Assembly (NCBI GenBank): GCA_013397115.1
Contig: VWZW01004125.1
Coordinates: forward strand, 63,347 to 127,346
DNA: 64,000 nt
From: Edolisoma coerulescens
Lineage: Eukaryota > Chordata > Aves > Passeriformes > Campephagidae
Direction of reading: 5' to 3'
Part shown: positions 14,101 through 24,659 of the stretch, in pieces
How positions within the stretch are numbered: position 1 is the stretch's first letter
Layout of the letters: every line of letters begins with the position of its first letter
Notes under the pieces: model-generated
Told to the model about the DNA's origin: nothing
The model's database searches: none
Seen by the model: the letters and a program-made list of their open reading frames with translations, nothing else
Translations under genes and position numbers: made by a program

Positions 14101-17100
14101 ATGGTTTTCACTGATTGGAATGGCTGTTACTGGCTGTCTATTTAAATATATATCATGTACCATGCAATAGAAGCTGACAACATTAGGAAGAAACAACACT
14201 TGACAGCCACTTGGGAAATACATAGGCAAGAGAAGACTGAAAATTGTTGCAGATCTTTATCCATGGCTTCTTACTTTTAAACACTGACCTCCAAGATATG
14301 CAGAAAGATTTACCTGCACTTGAAAATTTCCAATACCTCCTGTTGTGTTTCCTTTTCATACCCAGGATAAACTAAATGTTTCTAAATTTTAGATTGTATT
14401 ATCATATTTTAAAGAAGCAGCACCCAAGTCACTCTTGCTGCCTAGCATGAGAAATTACCCTTAGCAGAAATCCTTGGCTGTCATTTTCCAGCCCTTGCGC
14501 CCAGGGTAGATTTGCGCTAATGACCTAAAGTGAGGACGTTTTCAGATGAAGTCCAGGGTAGATTTATCATTTTGTTTGTTTAGCCCATAGAGCCACTGAA
14601 ATTTGCCTCTCATAGCAATGTATCATTCATATAGGAAGGATGATTTTGGGTTTTTTTTTTCAGAAGCCAAGAAGTCAAAGAAACTACATCAACTCTTCGG
14701 TAGGCATGCAGATATGGACAACTTAGGCAAAGTAACTATACTGTCTCAAAAATTTACAATCTAGAGATTGCAGAGTTGGCCGTTTGATGCCCTAACAGTT
14801 CCCAAAGCTGGATGCAGATGCTCAGACCTGGGTCCATCCCTTTCGGGCTCCATCTACACGGTCGTCAGACTCTGCAGGAGAGCAAGGATAGGCAGAGATG
14901 CTGCCAGAGGTTGGCCTGCACACCCCTTTCTTACTTTTGGGCATTGAAGAAGCAAATGGCAGACTTAATTGTCTTTTTAAATTGCAAAGGTTGAAAATAC
15001 CAGCTCATCAAATTGATATAAAAAGAGTAAGCTTATTTCTGGAGATTTTTTTATCCTGTAGATCCCACTTTGTTTAACCAAACTTCATCACGCTCTCAAG
15101 TCTTACATGAGAATCATGCTGAACAAGGCTGCAGGGAAAATAGACACTTTTCCCTCCCTAGGCCAGAATTATTGTTCAGTTGCAGACAGAACCAATCACA
15201 GTTGTCCTATTTCCTTTATGAAAACTCTCATCAAGTATCATGAGATATCTCTCACCATAACTCTCATCTGAAGTATCAAGATCAAAAAGACTCTATTTAC
15301 TACCTATGGATGGAGAAGTGCTCTAAAACTTATTTGAATCTTGAGCTTCAACTAGTGGGATGCTTTGTTTTCCCTCATTTCCCAAAAAGTCAAGATCTAA
15401 GCTCTCAATCAGCCCCTTTATTTTCCTTATTCATGTCAGAAGGATCACCATCCAAGCTTACCACTGAGTAGATCAGGCTTCAAAAGGAACTGGCTTCAGC
15501 AGCTAGAGAAAGAACGAACATAGGTTGAGCTCCTGATCTTTTTTTAAATGAAGATGACAGGTGTGGAAGGGATGGGAACATCAGGATGCTATTCTTCTGG
15601 CTCCAAAGATAAGCATCAATAAACCTGCATGTGTATGTCGTGACTTTTCCCAGGCTTCCTGATTACCTTTCTGCAGGACTCCGATCCTTGGGACACTCAG
15701 CATTCCCTCTCTGCACCACATCACCAGTCACACTTTGTCTGCAAGTTCACTCACAGAAGCTAACCAGAAATTAGGCTCAACAATGAACACCAGCAACCAA
15801 AGGGAAATATGGCTTTTAACTTTAGAATTTTCAGTGGAAGTAAGTATTGACTCTTGCCAACCTGTCTCACTGACATGTCGCCCATCCATTTAGCCATCCT
15901 ATGGGTGCCACACACAAACCTCAGCAGAACTAGGGAGCAGCCACTGGTACAGTGGGGAGGACTCATGGCTGGGGAGAGGGAGACCACTCTAGCAGGGAAG
16001 GCTTCCTCAACTGCCCTAGTTTGATTGTATCACATGGCAAGACCCGGTGGAAACTTTGTTTTACTCTCACAGTCTCCCAGATGTCAGGGACCATTCATAC
16101 CTCACTGCAGCCTCCTGTAGATGAAGGTGAATATACTGTAATAGCATAGCTGTGGCAGGTATTTTACACAAAGGTCCAGAGTCTGTTGTCAAGAAGCCTG
16201 TTATGGTTTATCTCCAGGTGCATTATGTGCACACACCTATCAGCTGATTTCCCAATCCTGAATCAGAGGCCTGATCCCCCACCCTCCACCTCAGGGAAAG
16301 TGCACCACCAAACAAGGAATAATGCAACACCTATGTATTTATTTTCATTCCTAAATCTCAAGAATTTAGCTGATAAGGTCTCAGCTAAGGTTTCGTAGTG
16401 GAGACCACTCTACCTCAGCACTTCTTTGATGAATGCCTGCAAGAACTATACCTTGTTTTTTAAACACAGAAATAATGATAACAATAATTGACAAGGGCAG
16501 CCTGAGGTAATTCCATAGATTCTTGTTATGTGAGGTAGAAGGTGTAGAAGCAACCTTGTCTCTTAACTGTCAATAAATGGCAGGTACCATGACATCCCTT
16601 TGTGTCCTGGCAAGTACTCAGGTACCCAAGCCCATTACCGTAACAAAGCAGCTCACTGCTACAAAAGTTGGCCTCAAGTATGGCCAGTCACAAGTATATA
16701 GTTTTACTGCATGTGTATGTTCTGTATATCCTGCTGTACAATCTATATAATCTGTAGCTATCAATTTATTGTTCAAGTTACAGGGTATAATGAGTCTTAT
16801 TACATGGGTTTGCTGGATTCCCAGCACAGATTACCATTTTCTTTAGGCACAGCCCAATCAGCAGTAGCTTGCCATCTGTGTAAGACCAAAGGACATTAAA
16901 TATCTAAAAATTAAGCCACGAAAAGTATTATACCTCAACAAAAGGATGAAAACATTTTTCCAGTTGAGCAATTGTTCGCAAAGGTCCAGATATAAAGGAG
17001 GGGGCCATAGGTAGTGAAATCACACGGCAGCCACACGGAATGTTTGGGCTTTGCAGTCGCACAGATGCCCATAACATACCCTTCCCTCTTCTTAAAGATG

Positions 17101-18967
17101 CTCTACAATGAAGGGAAAGATCAACATCCAAAAAAGAGGAGACATGCTGTCAACTCTAGAGGTGGCAATGCACAGGGAAAAAGACATCCCTCAGACCTGA
17201 GACGAACCAGAAAGCAGATGTGGGCTGACTTTTTTTCCATTTCCCTTACTTCTTTCTAAACTTACTGAGCACATTTGGATTCCTGGAAACAGAGAGAAAG
17301 CAGAGTTTCATCACAAGCCAAACTTGAGCTGAGGGTGATCTTGCGATGGCTGCCAAACAGCTGTCCTTCCTCCCCTGCAGAGTAGGCAATTTTTAGCACC
17401 AGAGTATAGATGATTTGCACAGCCAAGCCTCCACATGCAAGGGGGCAGGGGTCTGCTTGGAAGATATTCTATCTTCCAAGGTAGATCAATGAAAAAAAAA
17501 AAAAAAAAAAAAGGAAAAAAAAAAAAAAAAATGAAAGAAAAAGCCCTTTGGCAAGCAGCAATAAGGATGCAGCCCTGAAGGATCTGGAAGGAACATGCAA
17601 ATAAGGGCAATGAGATGAGCCACTGGTAAATATCTTGTAATATAACAAAGATGGGACAATTTGAATAAACTGGGGAAAGGTGGTACCTAGATTAGTTCCT
17701 GTAATGGAGAACTTCTCGCCAATACAATGTGGGATCTATTAAGAGAAATCTGGGGATTGCTTACTGGCCATGAAAAAGTGGTTTTGCCCGTGCTCCTGAA
17801 AATGAACGTGCCATTGATATGTTGCAAAGGTTATGAGCTAAGATGGCCAGTTTGACACTAATGCCAGAAAGGAGGACTGCCTTGAAATATCCCACCAGGC
17901 AAGTTTCCTGTTGGTAAGCAGAGGCATCAGGTGAAGTCGCAGGCTGGGGGAAGATCGGCATTACACGGTTTGTACTTCAGCCTCCTTCCTGCACGTTTCA
18001 GCTGTTTAAAATCAGCTGCCTTTGCTGGCAGCAGGCCAACTTGCCTCCATGAAAGAACCAGCTTCATATGCTAGTGTGACCAAAAAAAGCCACTATCTTC
18101 AGAAATACTTAAGTCTTTGGCTTTCCTTTTGTTTCTGTTGGTTTTATTCCCCTCTCAGTCATCATTGTGGTAGCAATGGCATCCAAAGCCTGCCCTTTTC
18201 TACTCTTCACTAAGGATGTAAATACTGATGGTGCATAGCATAACAAAAATAATGTTTCCCATTTGCAGAGGTGTGTGAATATTGACAGTCTAATCTTCAC
18301 AGCAGACCAGACAGATAAACGTTTCTGCTCTAGTTACTGTCTCCAGAACATTAACTGACATTGTCCCGAAGTTGGAGCTCCCCAGATCCTTCTCTGGGTA
18401 GTTCTCCTGGCTGCACGGCAGCTCTTCAACACATTCCCGGCTCATTGCTCCCTTCATACAGTGACAGTGAGCTGTCCTATGAAGCTCATACAGAACAAAA
18501 AAAGTTTTGACCATTTGGTTTTTCCACATTTCTCTTTCCCTTTTTGAAGTGATGGACCATCACATTTCTTTTCTTCAGTCCTCTGTTTGCTGTACACCAA
18601 TGTCACAACAGAGTGGGAACAAGATTTACAGTGGGTCCACCACAAGTCAGGCTTGGACAGGGGCTCTGCTTTTTGGATCTCATACATTGCTGCAATATAA
18701 AAACTATGACCACTATTCTGGGTGTAATCATAGGAGCTGCTTGATATGAAGTCCTGGTCATTATTTTCTCAAGGTTGTTTGTCCAAACATTGATGTCTTA
18801 GTAAATCACAAGAAGTAAATTCAACTACCCTTAATTCTTTTGTGCAATTTCTGCCTCAGGGTGTTAGATACTGTTACTGTGTGCTGTTCAATACCTGTTG
18901 TGTTTTATTCCATGGTGACTAAAATAATTATTTTTATAGTTACTAAAGCATTTGGAGAATTCTTAAG
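11107..18967. other. Unannotated intergenic stretch
   Basis: Mostly AT-rich DNA with no recognised gene. A short CpG-dense patch lies at about 12085-12165, and a double poly-A tract at 17492-17531. Open frames reach 146 codons (13332-13772, plus) but show no domain, splice context or codon pattern that I can support as coding. Confidence 0.5.
17492..17531. repeat. Interrupted poly-A tract (A21-GG-A17)
   Basis: Twenty-one A, then GG, then seventeen A. It could be the tail of a retroposed sequence on the plus strand, but the sequence to its left is not one I recognise as a LINE or a processed gene. Confidence 0.9.
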
Positions 18968-19534
18968 TGTCAGAGACTGAAATGTTATAATTTATGGCTT
19001 AAACATCTTCATGAAGGACTTCTGCCTATTATAGCAAAACTGTATAAAAGCTGCAGAGAAGACTACCATGCCCTAAGGGCCTGGACTGCACGTTGATGGA
19101 GATAAGATAAAGTGACTCAGGTCTGGGCTGGGGGAAGAATACATTCACGGAGGGATCAAGCCTAGCATCTTCGGGGTGGAGACCACAGCTCCGGGGCTAT
19201 CAGCTGCCAGGCTTGCACAGACCCTCACACCAAAGGGTGGGAGGAGGAGAGGTTTTGGGTGTGTGGTGAAAAGCCTCTGGTGAGAGGCAGTGAACACCCA
19301 TCCTCCACTGTGCAGACCAGCCCAGCTGTGGGGCCCCTTCACTCCAGGAAAAGCTGCATCCACGTGAAGGACAGCAAAGGGGGTGTCATGGCCCATCAAA
19401 GGCCCCCCCAAAGGCATCCCCAGACCCTGCACCAGAGCACTGCAACATGATGCAACAGATCCACAGCGTTGCAAGGGACAGTGTAAAACTTGCCCTCCCC
19501 AGGAGAGGCACGTGGGCGTTCCCACCTGGCCCAA

Positions 19535-19545
19535 CATATATTAAT
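19535..19545 (+). promoter_or_regulatory. TATA-like element of family B LTR
   Basis: CATATATTAAT about 200 bp upstream of the LTR AATAAA. The corresponding sequence in the inverted copy is GTATATTAACCC, so it is conserved between the two insertions. Confidence 0.5.
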
Positions 19546-19743
19546 CCATGAGATTCTATACTTTTCAGCGGCGGGAGACCCTCACCACTAAGACCAGATG
19601 GAGGGAAGCAATGAGATGTCATTGGGACTCTCTGAAGATATGTTTCTACCTAACCCCTGTCACTCTCTCCCTGTCCCCCCACCCACACAAACCTCTTTTT
19701 CTATTTCTTTTCTTTTTCTTTCTCTTTGCCTCTTTTACTATTA

Positions 19744-19749
19744 AATAAA
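19744..19749 (+). terminator. LTR polyadenylation signal AATAAA
   Basis: AATAAA sits after the CT-rich tract of the family B LTR. The same ACTAT-NAAATAAA context is present in the inverted copy near 34246-34251. Confidence 0.6.
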
Positions 19750-19897
19750 ATATATCAAGTTTTTTGGGACCAACATCTAACCTCCTTTGGTTTTAATCAT
19801 GTTTTTTGGGTATATTTTGTACCTCTCTGTGTTTGATCTGTTTTATTCACAGAGGCTTAGTTTCCTTTGGTCTTCTGTGTTAAACTGGCTCGTAACA

Positions 19898-21188
19898 TCA
19901 GGATGAAAGTGAATACAGAAATGCCAAATGCTTACTATTCAAATAGACAGCCATCAGTGCTTTACGAACTATCCCCTTACATCCAAAAAAATATCACTGT
20001 GATTTCACAAATGGTCTTGAGAACATTTGCTTTAAATTGAAAGACTCTACTTCTGCTATATCAAGAACACTGTTAATATCGATCCAGGCGCTCTATGGAG
20101 CAAACTAATCTTTTCATTTTGGCACTACTGAAAATCCAGTCTACTGTACTACACTGGTAAAACTGCATCTTTCAAAGTTACCAACAGTAAAAAAGCATAT
20201 TGTTACATTTTTCAATAATTAAAAACGGCTTATAATAACATTAACGATTCTTTCATTGTCATATGTAATTCAGGCAATGGCAGCCTATCACATTAACTTC
20301 CCCTGGCTTTGCCTTGGCCTTCTAACTCCTCCAGATGATCATTTCCTAATTTGTAAAGTCTCCCAAATGGGTCATTAGCTCATTAACAGGCATCTCCTGC
20401 TGTTTGGTATATACCCTAGAAACAGTAGACTTTCGGAGAGAGAACTGGTTTTGAAGTAGCTCTTCCTATGGAAGGGGGGGGCAGGGGGGAAGTTAAAGAA
20501 ATGCCAGATTAAATCAAGTTTGTGAAATGCATCATGGCTTGAAATATCCCTCACACACGACTAAATAAGACATCACACAGATTTTTTTTTTCCCCCCACA
20601 AAACAGGACTGGCATCAAAGCATGTGCCAACACATGACCTTGTATGCACCTGCAACTCCTGCTGCTTCCAATCCCTAAGAGAAAACCTGCAACCAGGCAG
20701 ACATCTAATGTGCTAAACTAGGAAACCAAGGAGAAAGGCTCTTGGAACCAGGCCCTATACTCCTCACATGGAGACCTTTGCTCTCTGCTTCCCCAGCACA
20801 GTCTAGGAATCATGAACCAAAGGTAGGGCAACCTGAGACCATAAGAAAACCAGCAGCATTTGGTCCAAGTCCACAAACTGCCCAGGGCAATGCTACATTC
20901 ACCAACCAAATTTGTGCTAATATCCACTGCCAAGTAAGAGAAGCAAAGGATCCTCTGGAAATCCTAAGGATTTCTCAGCTATAGGTTACATTTTCAGGTT
21001 TATTTTTTTTTCCTTACTTTACAGTACAATATATGGCATGAGACTGAAAAAAGTCAGTGTGACTAAGTAAAAACTCTTTGTACTAGTGCACTCATCTGCA
21101 AGCTATTCATGTGAAACAGAATAAATGACCACTGGCCAGCAAAACCTGCACTGCAAGAACTTTGAATACGTTGATGTTCTTTGCATAC
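19898..21188. other. Unannotated intergenic stretch
   Basis: No gene or repeat recognised. A G-rich run (GGGGGGGGCAGGGGGG) at about 20473-20490 and a T8-C6 tract near 20583 are the only compositional features. Confidence 0.5.
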
Positions 21189-21503
21189 AATCATGGCACC
21201 ACAGAGTGGTTTGGGTTGGAAGGGACCTTAGAAATCATATGGTTCCATCCCACTGCCATAGGCAGAGACACCTTCCACAAGCCCAGGTTGCTCAAAGCCC
21301 TGTCCAACCTGGCCTTCCAGAGATGGGGCATCTACAACTTCTACCTGTGCCAGTGTCTAACCATCCTCACAGGGAGGAATTTCTTCCTAGAATCTAATCT
21401 AACTCTATCCTCTGAAACCATTCTCCCTTTTCCCCTACACACTCATGTAAATACAAGTGCCACTCCAGCCTTCTTGCAGCCCCCTTCAGGTATTGGAACA
21501 CTT
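21189..21503 (-). mobile_element. CR1 LINE 3'-end fragment
   Basis: ATCATGGCACCACAGAGTGG, then GTTTGGGTTGGAAGGGACC, continuing through GGCCTTCCAGAGATGGGGCA and CCCCCTTCAGGTATTGGAA. This is the reverse complement of about 315 bp of CR1 3' sequence, moderately diverged. Confidence 0.92.
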
Positions 21504-24366
21504 CAATTTTTTCAACTAAACTCAAATAATAGAACTTTACTATGGGCAAATGCTTCCATTTGTTTCACAGCAACTTTTTTGTTCTATTCTCTGCTTTATA
21601 AATCTCTCAAACTCCATCCTGCTCTCCCTTTCTCTCAGTTCTACTTCTTTTCAATGCAATCATCACCTCTTTTAGGCTACTCTATACTAGTTTTTCCTGA
21701 TTTGCTGAAAGGGCAATACCTTCATGTTTTACACCCTTAGCAAGGAAAAGAGATGTATTGCCCTTTGAGATTAAAATCACTGTCTGGTATGCCCCAGTAT
21801 ATGTGGATCTGCAGAATATTAACTAAGATACAAAAATGAACATTCCCACTGCTGTTTTAATAGCAAACAAATAGCTCTCAAGCACTACTAAATTCTCAAC
21901 TTCTCATTTCCACAATTTTCCCTGGAATAAGTCATGTAAACCTTGTAGGTACTTTGGTCACTATGTCCTTTATGCAACATCATCAGAGGAAACATGTAAC
22001 CGCAAAGCTGAAAACCAGAAAACTCTGTGATCAACGACTTTTAATCATCTTCCAGAAATTCCTTTTTATGCAAGAAATCTGTTTCCTAATTTGTTCTGAC
22101 AAATGTCACGGGTGGAGAAATTCTTTCTCTAGGGGAGGATTTATGATCTATAGGATAGTTTTCTTTCTCTGTATTTTTCAGAAGACTGGATTCATCAAAT
22201 ACAAACTGCTCTTTGATTTGTGTGTCTCCATGTTCAGCACAAAGAAATGAAATATGTGAATGGGAAAGTGACAATCCTCATTATCTACAGGTAACTTTTT
22301 GGCACCAAAATATTATCCAGTGTGATCAACTAGAAAGTGCTGAGGTACTACCATAGAATGACGAAGTAGGAACTGGGTTCTCTGCAGGAAAAGCTATGTT
22401 TATTCTGTTCTTCATGATGGTCACCATGTTGGCAGACACATCAATACCCTAGCATACGGTTTTGAGTAGGGACGGCCAAAACACTGCACATGGAGGGTTG
22501 CTCTTCATGGAAGGATTTCAACTGGGATCTCTTGAAAGGTCAGGGTTCCAGCTGAAACGTCACAGGATGTACCCAGAGCAGAAGTAATTGTAAGGATAAG
22601 CCAGTTCAGGACTCGTCACCTCTGAACAGCAAAACAGAAATGAGAATGTAACTCTCCTTTCTCAGAGAAGACTCCCAAGGAACCAGCAGCAACTAAACAT
22701 CTGAGATGCAGCTCAGTTTTCCTCTGACTGGGTCACAAGTGCCTTGGTAGCTTCTGGACTCAGCATGGCCAGTGGCCAGTACTCAGATCTTCTGAACTTA
22801 CACTGGCAGGGACTGAGGCCATTTGCACTTCAAAGTGGAGTTTTGAGGGGTAAGTTTAGTCAGCCTGGAAAGGACAAATACAACTGCAAAATCTGAGCAA
22901 GAACAGTCAGTAAGGTCTTGTTCCAATAACGCCTCTGAATAAATTTTATGCTCAGTTAAAGGTTGCTTCAGTTCTTCCCTGAATCAGGGCTGAATACCAA
23001 AACCATCAGACTTGAGGGATGATGAGAGTTGATTTCACTGGGATACAGTATCTCCTTTTTGCAAGCTGCTTTTTTTATTTTTTACTACATGGATACACTT
23101 GAAAAGAAGATAAAGGCTACACTAGAAAATATTTAAATGCATTCTGATCTCGTGAATCAGCAGTAACTTGCTGTTGATGCCACAGCTGTAGCATTCTCAA
23201 ACTGCTCAGACACCCAACTCAAACTAAGAGCATTCAGCACTTTTAAATCCTTGAAGAGACCCACTCTTTGTGGTTTGCATATAAATCCAGGAAAAATAAT
23301 AGTCTTAACGCTGAAATATGATGCTTTAGGTAATGGAATATGCTGTTTTGAAGTCAAATAGCTGATGCAGAATTACAGTTAGCTTCATAAGTACATGGAA
23401 CATTTTAAATCATAAAGATCTGGACTGCATATAGTAGAGAATAAGTAAGGTTGAACAACATACATGACAAATGTAAAAAGTATTACTTGGTGACCCAAAG
23501 TTTTAAAATACCCAAGACATCATTCAAAAGTAAACAGATGCTCACAGTCTCTACCCTCATCTCTGCTAAGGCTGAATATCCTCATTACTGGTAAATAATA
23601 TGATTAAAAACCCTGGTTTTATGTAATTGAACTGAAGTAAAATCTATGATGTTTCAATATTTGTTTTGCATTTCTTCTCCCACTTGTGAGTTTTGCTGAT
23701 TCAGTATTTTTATACTAAAATCAAAGTGTCATTTGCTGATATAAAAGGCATTTTAGCATATTTCCAATGTAGAGAGTATTAATGTCTAGGTAAAAGTAAA
23801 TCAGCTACAAATTAGTGTATTTCAAATATTAGTGTATATAAAAATTCTCCTTATGTTAACATTTTAGTTCGTAAACTAGTCACAAACTGCTTAAAAACAG
23901 GCATTTAAAAAATCTGCACTTGGCCAAAAATAATACCCATCATTTTTTAGTTACTAAAAAACCCTAACAGTGCTTCTCCTTGTAACATGATTATCAGACC
24001 AATATGCATAGTGATCATTGGGTATTACCAGCTGGATAGAAGTAGAATCAGAAAACAGTTTCAATCTTCCTTGTTCTTGCTTATTCCCCTCATTTCAAGG
24101 AAAGGCATAGTGGTTACCTCAAGACAACAGCTGACGTTTTCCCCCAGAATAAGTCCCAGCAGCTGCCCCTTGTGCTTTTGAAACAGTTTGTTGAACATTT
24201 GCACCACTTACACAATCCTACATGGGAAGAGCCCCACTCCCATGTGCTGCAGCTGAGGCTAAGAACTGGTGTTAAGCATCACTCAACCAATACTAACTTG
24301 CAGGAACTGTTTCTTTGGTCACATGTTGTTTAATACGAAACACGATGGTCCAGAGTGGATAATATT
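21504..24366. other. Unannotated 3' flank adjoining CYYR1
   Basis: AT-rich, particularly 23400-23960. It could hold a longer CYYR1 3' UTR, since AATAAA hexamers on the minus strand occur in it, but nothing in the sequence settles this. No repeat recognised. Confidence 0.45.
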
Positions 24367-24372
24367 TTTATT
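24367..24372 (-). terminator. Candidate polyadenylation signal AATAAA for CYYR1
   Basis: The minus strand reads AATAAA here (TTTATT on the plus strand), about 155 nt after the CYYR1 stop codon. It is the first canonical hexamer downstream of the stop. Use of the site is not shown by sequence alone, since such hexamers are common in AT-rich DNA. Confidence 0.35.
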
Positions 24373-24525
24373 CATCCTGAGCCTTGGCAACCTTTCCAGG
24401 TTTTTTCAACACCTGGCCACGTGTTGATGCAAAACCCAATCCTATTTGTCCCTGAGCCAATAACATTGTCCCAAAAGTGCTGGCTGTTTCAACAGGCAGT
24501 CAATATCCATGTGAAGCCATGTTAA
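24367..24525 (-). other. CYYR1: CYYR1 3' UTR, proximal part (candidate)
   Basis: This follows the TAA stop of exon 4 on the minus strand. A first AATAAA lies about 155 nt downstream. The real 3' UTR may be longer, because mammalian CYYR1 transcripts have long UTRs and further AATAAA hexamers occur to the left (for example near 23074). The extent is inferred from the hexamer only. Confidence 0.4.
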
Positions 24526-24659
24526 TTATTTCCCTGAATATCCAGGGTATGGAGGGGGTGTGGGATACTGTATCACAGTCTGTGAGGTTGGAGTATAAGG
24601 CGGAGGTAGGTCAGCTTGGTACTCCCTTTCGTATTCATAACTGTATGGTGGTGGCGCCA
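24526..24659 (-). CDS. CYYR1: CYYR1 terminal coding exon (exon 4): PPPY-rich cytoplasmic tail
   Basis: This exon encodes the C-terminal cytoplasmic tail of CYYR1, a small single-pass membrane protein of the Shisa-like/WBP1-VOPP1 superfamily. The frame completes a split Val codon (G from exon 3 plus TG), then gives 43 residues ending PYPGYSGK and a TAA stop at 24526-24528. Three PPPY motifs are visible (PPPYSYE, PPPYTPT, PPPYPGY), with an acidic/tyrosine segment YEYEREYQADL between the first two. The exon layout and the motif order match vertebrate CYYR1. In this superfamily PPxY motifs are known ligands for WW domains, for example of NEDD4-type ubiquitin ligases; binding here is inferred. The acceptor is strong: a long pyrimidine tract ending CCCCTTTCAG at 24660. 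Exon length (134 nt: 2 + 43 codons + stop) fits phase 1. An ATG-initiated reading running into the intron (up to 24750) is an artefact of intron read-through. Confidence 0.95.

Larger units (their letters stand above)
18968..19897 (+). mobile_element. Solo LTR, family B (endogenous retrovirus), plus strand
   Basis: It begins TGTCAGAGACTGAAATG and ends CTGGCTCGTAACA, so it has TG...CA ends and a length of 930 bp. A TATA-like CATATATTAAT lies at about 19535 and AATAAA at 19744-19749, the order expected for an LTR promoter and polyadenylation signal, with a pyrimidine-rich tract between them. A second copy in opposite orientation is at 34238-35051; shared blocks include the TGTCAGAGACTGAAA start, the region after the TATA box and the ACTATNAAATAAA block. 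No flanking gag, pol or env is seen, so this is a solo LTR. Confidence 0.8.
1..24366. other. Intergenic 3' flank of CYYR1
   Basis: No coding exon is recognisable left of CYYR1 exon 4 on either strand. Open frames reach at most about 230 codons, and the longest lie inside an LTR. In mammals the neighbour downstream of CYYR1 is APP, whose promoter side faces CYYR1 across a long gene-poor interval. That this window shows the same interval is an inference from synteny. Repeats within it are listed separately. Confidence 0.6.
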
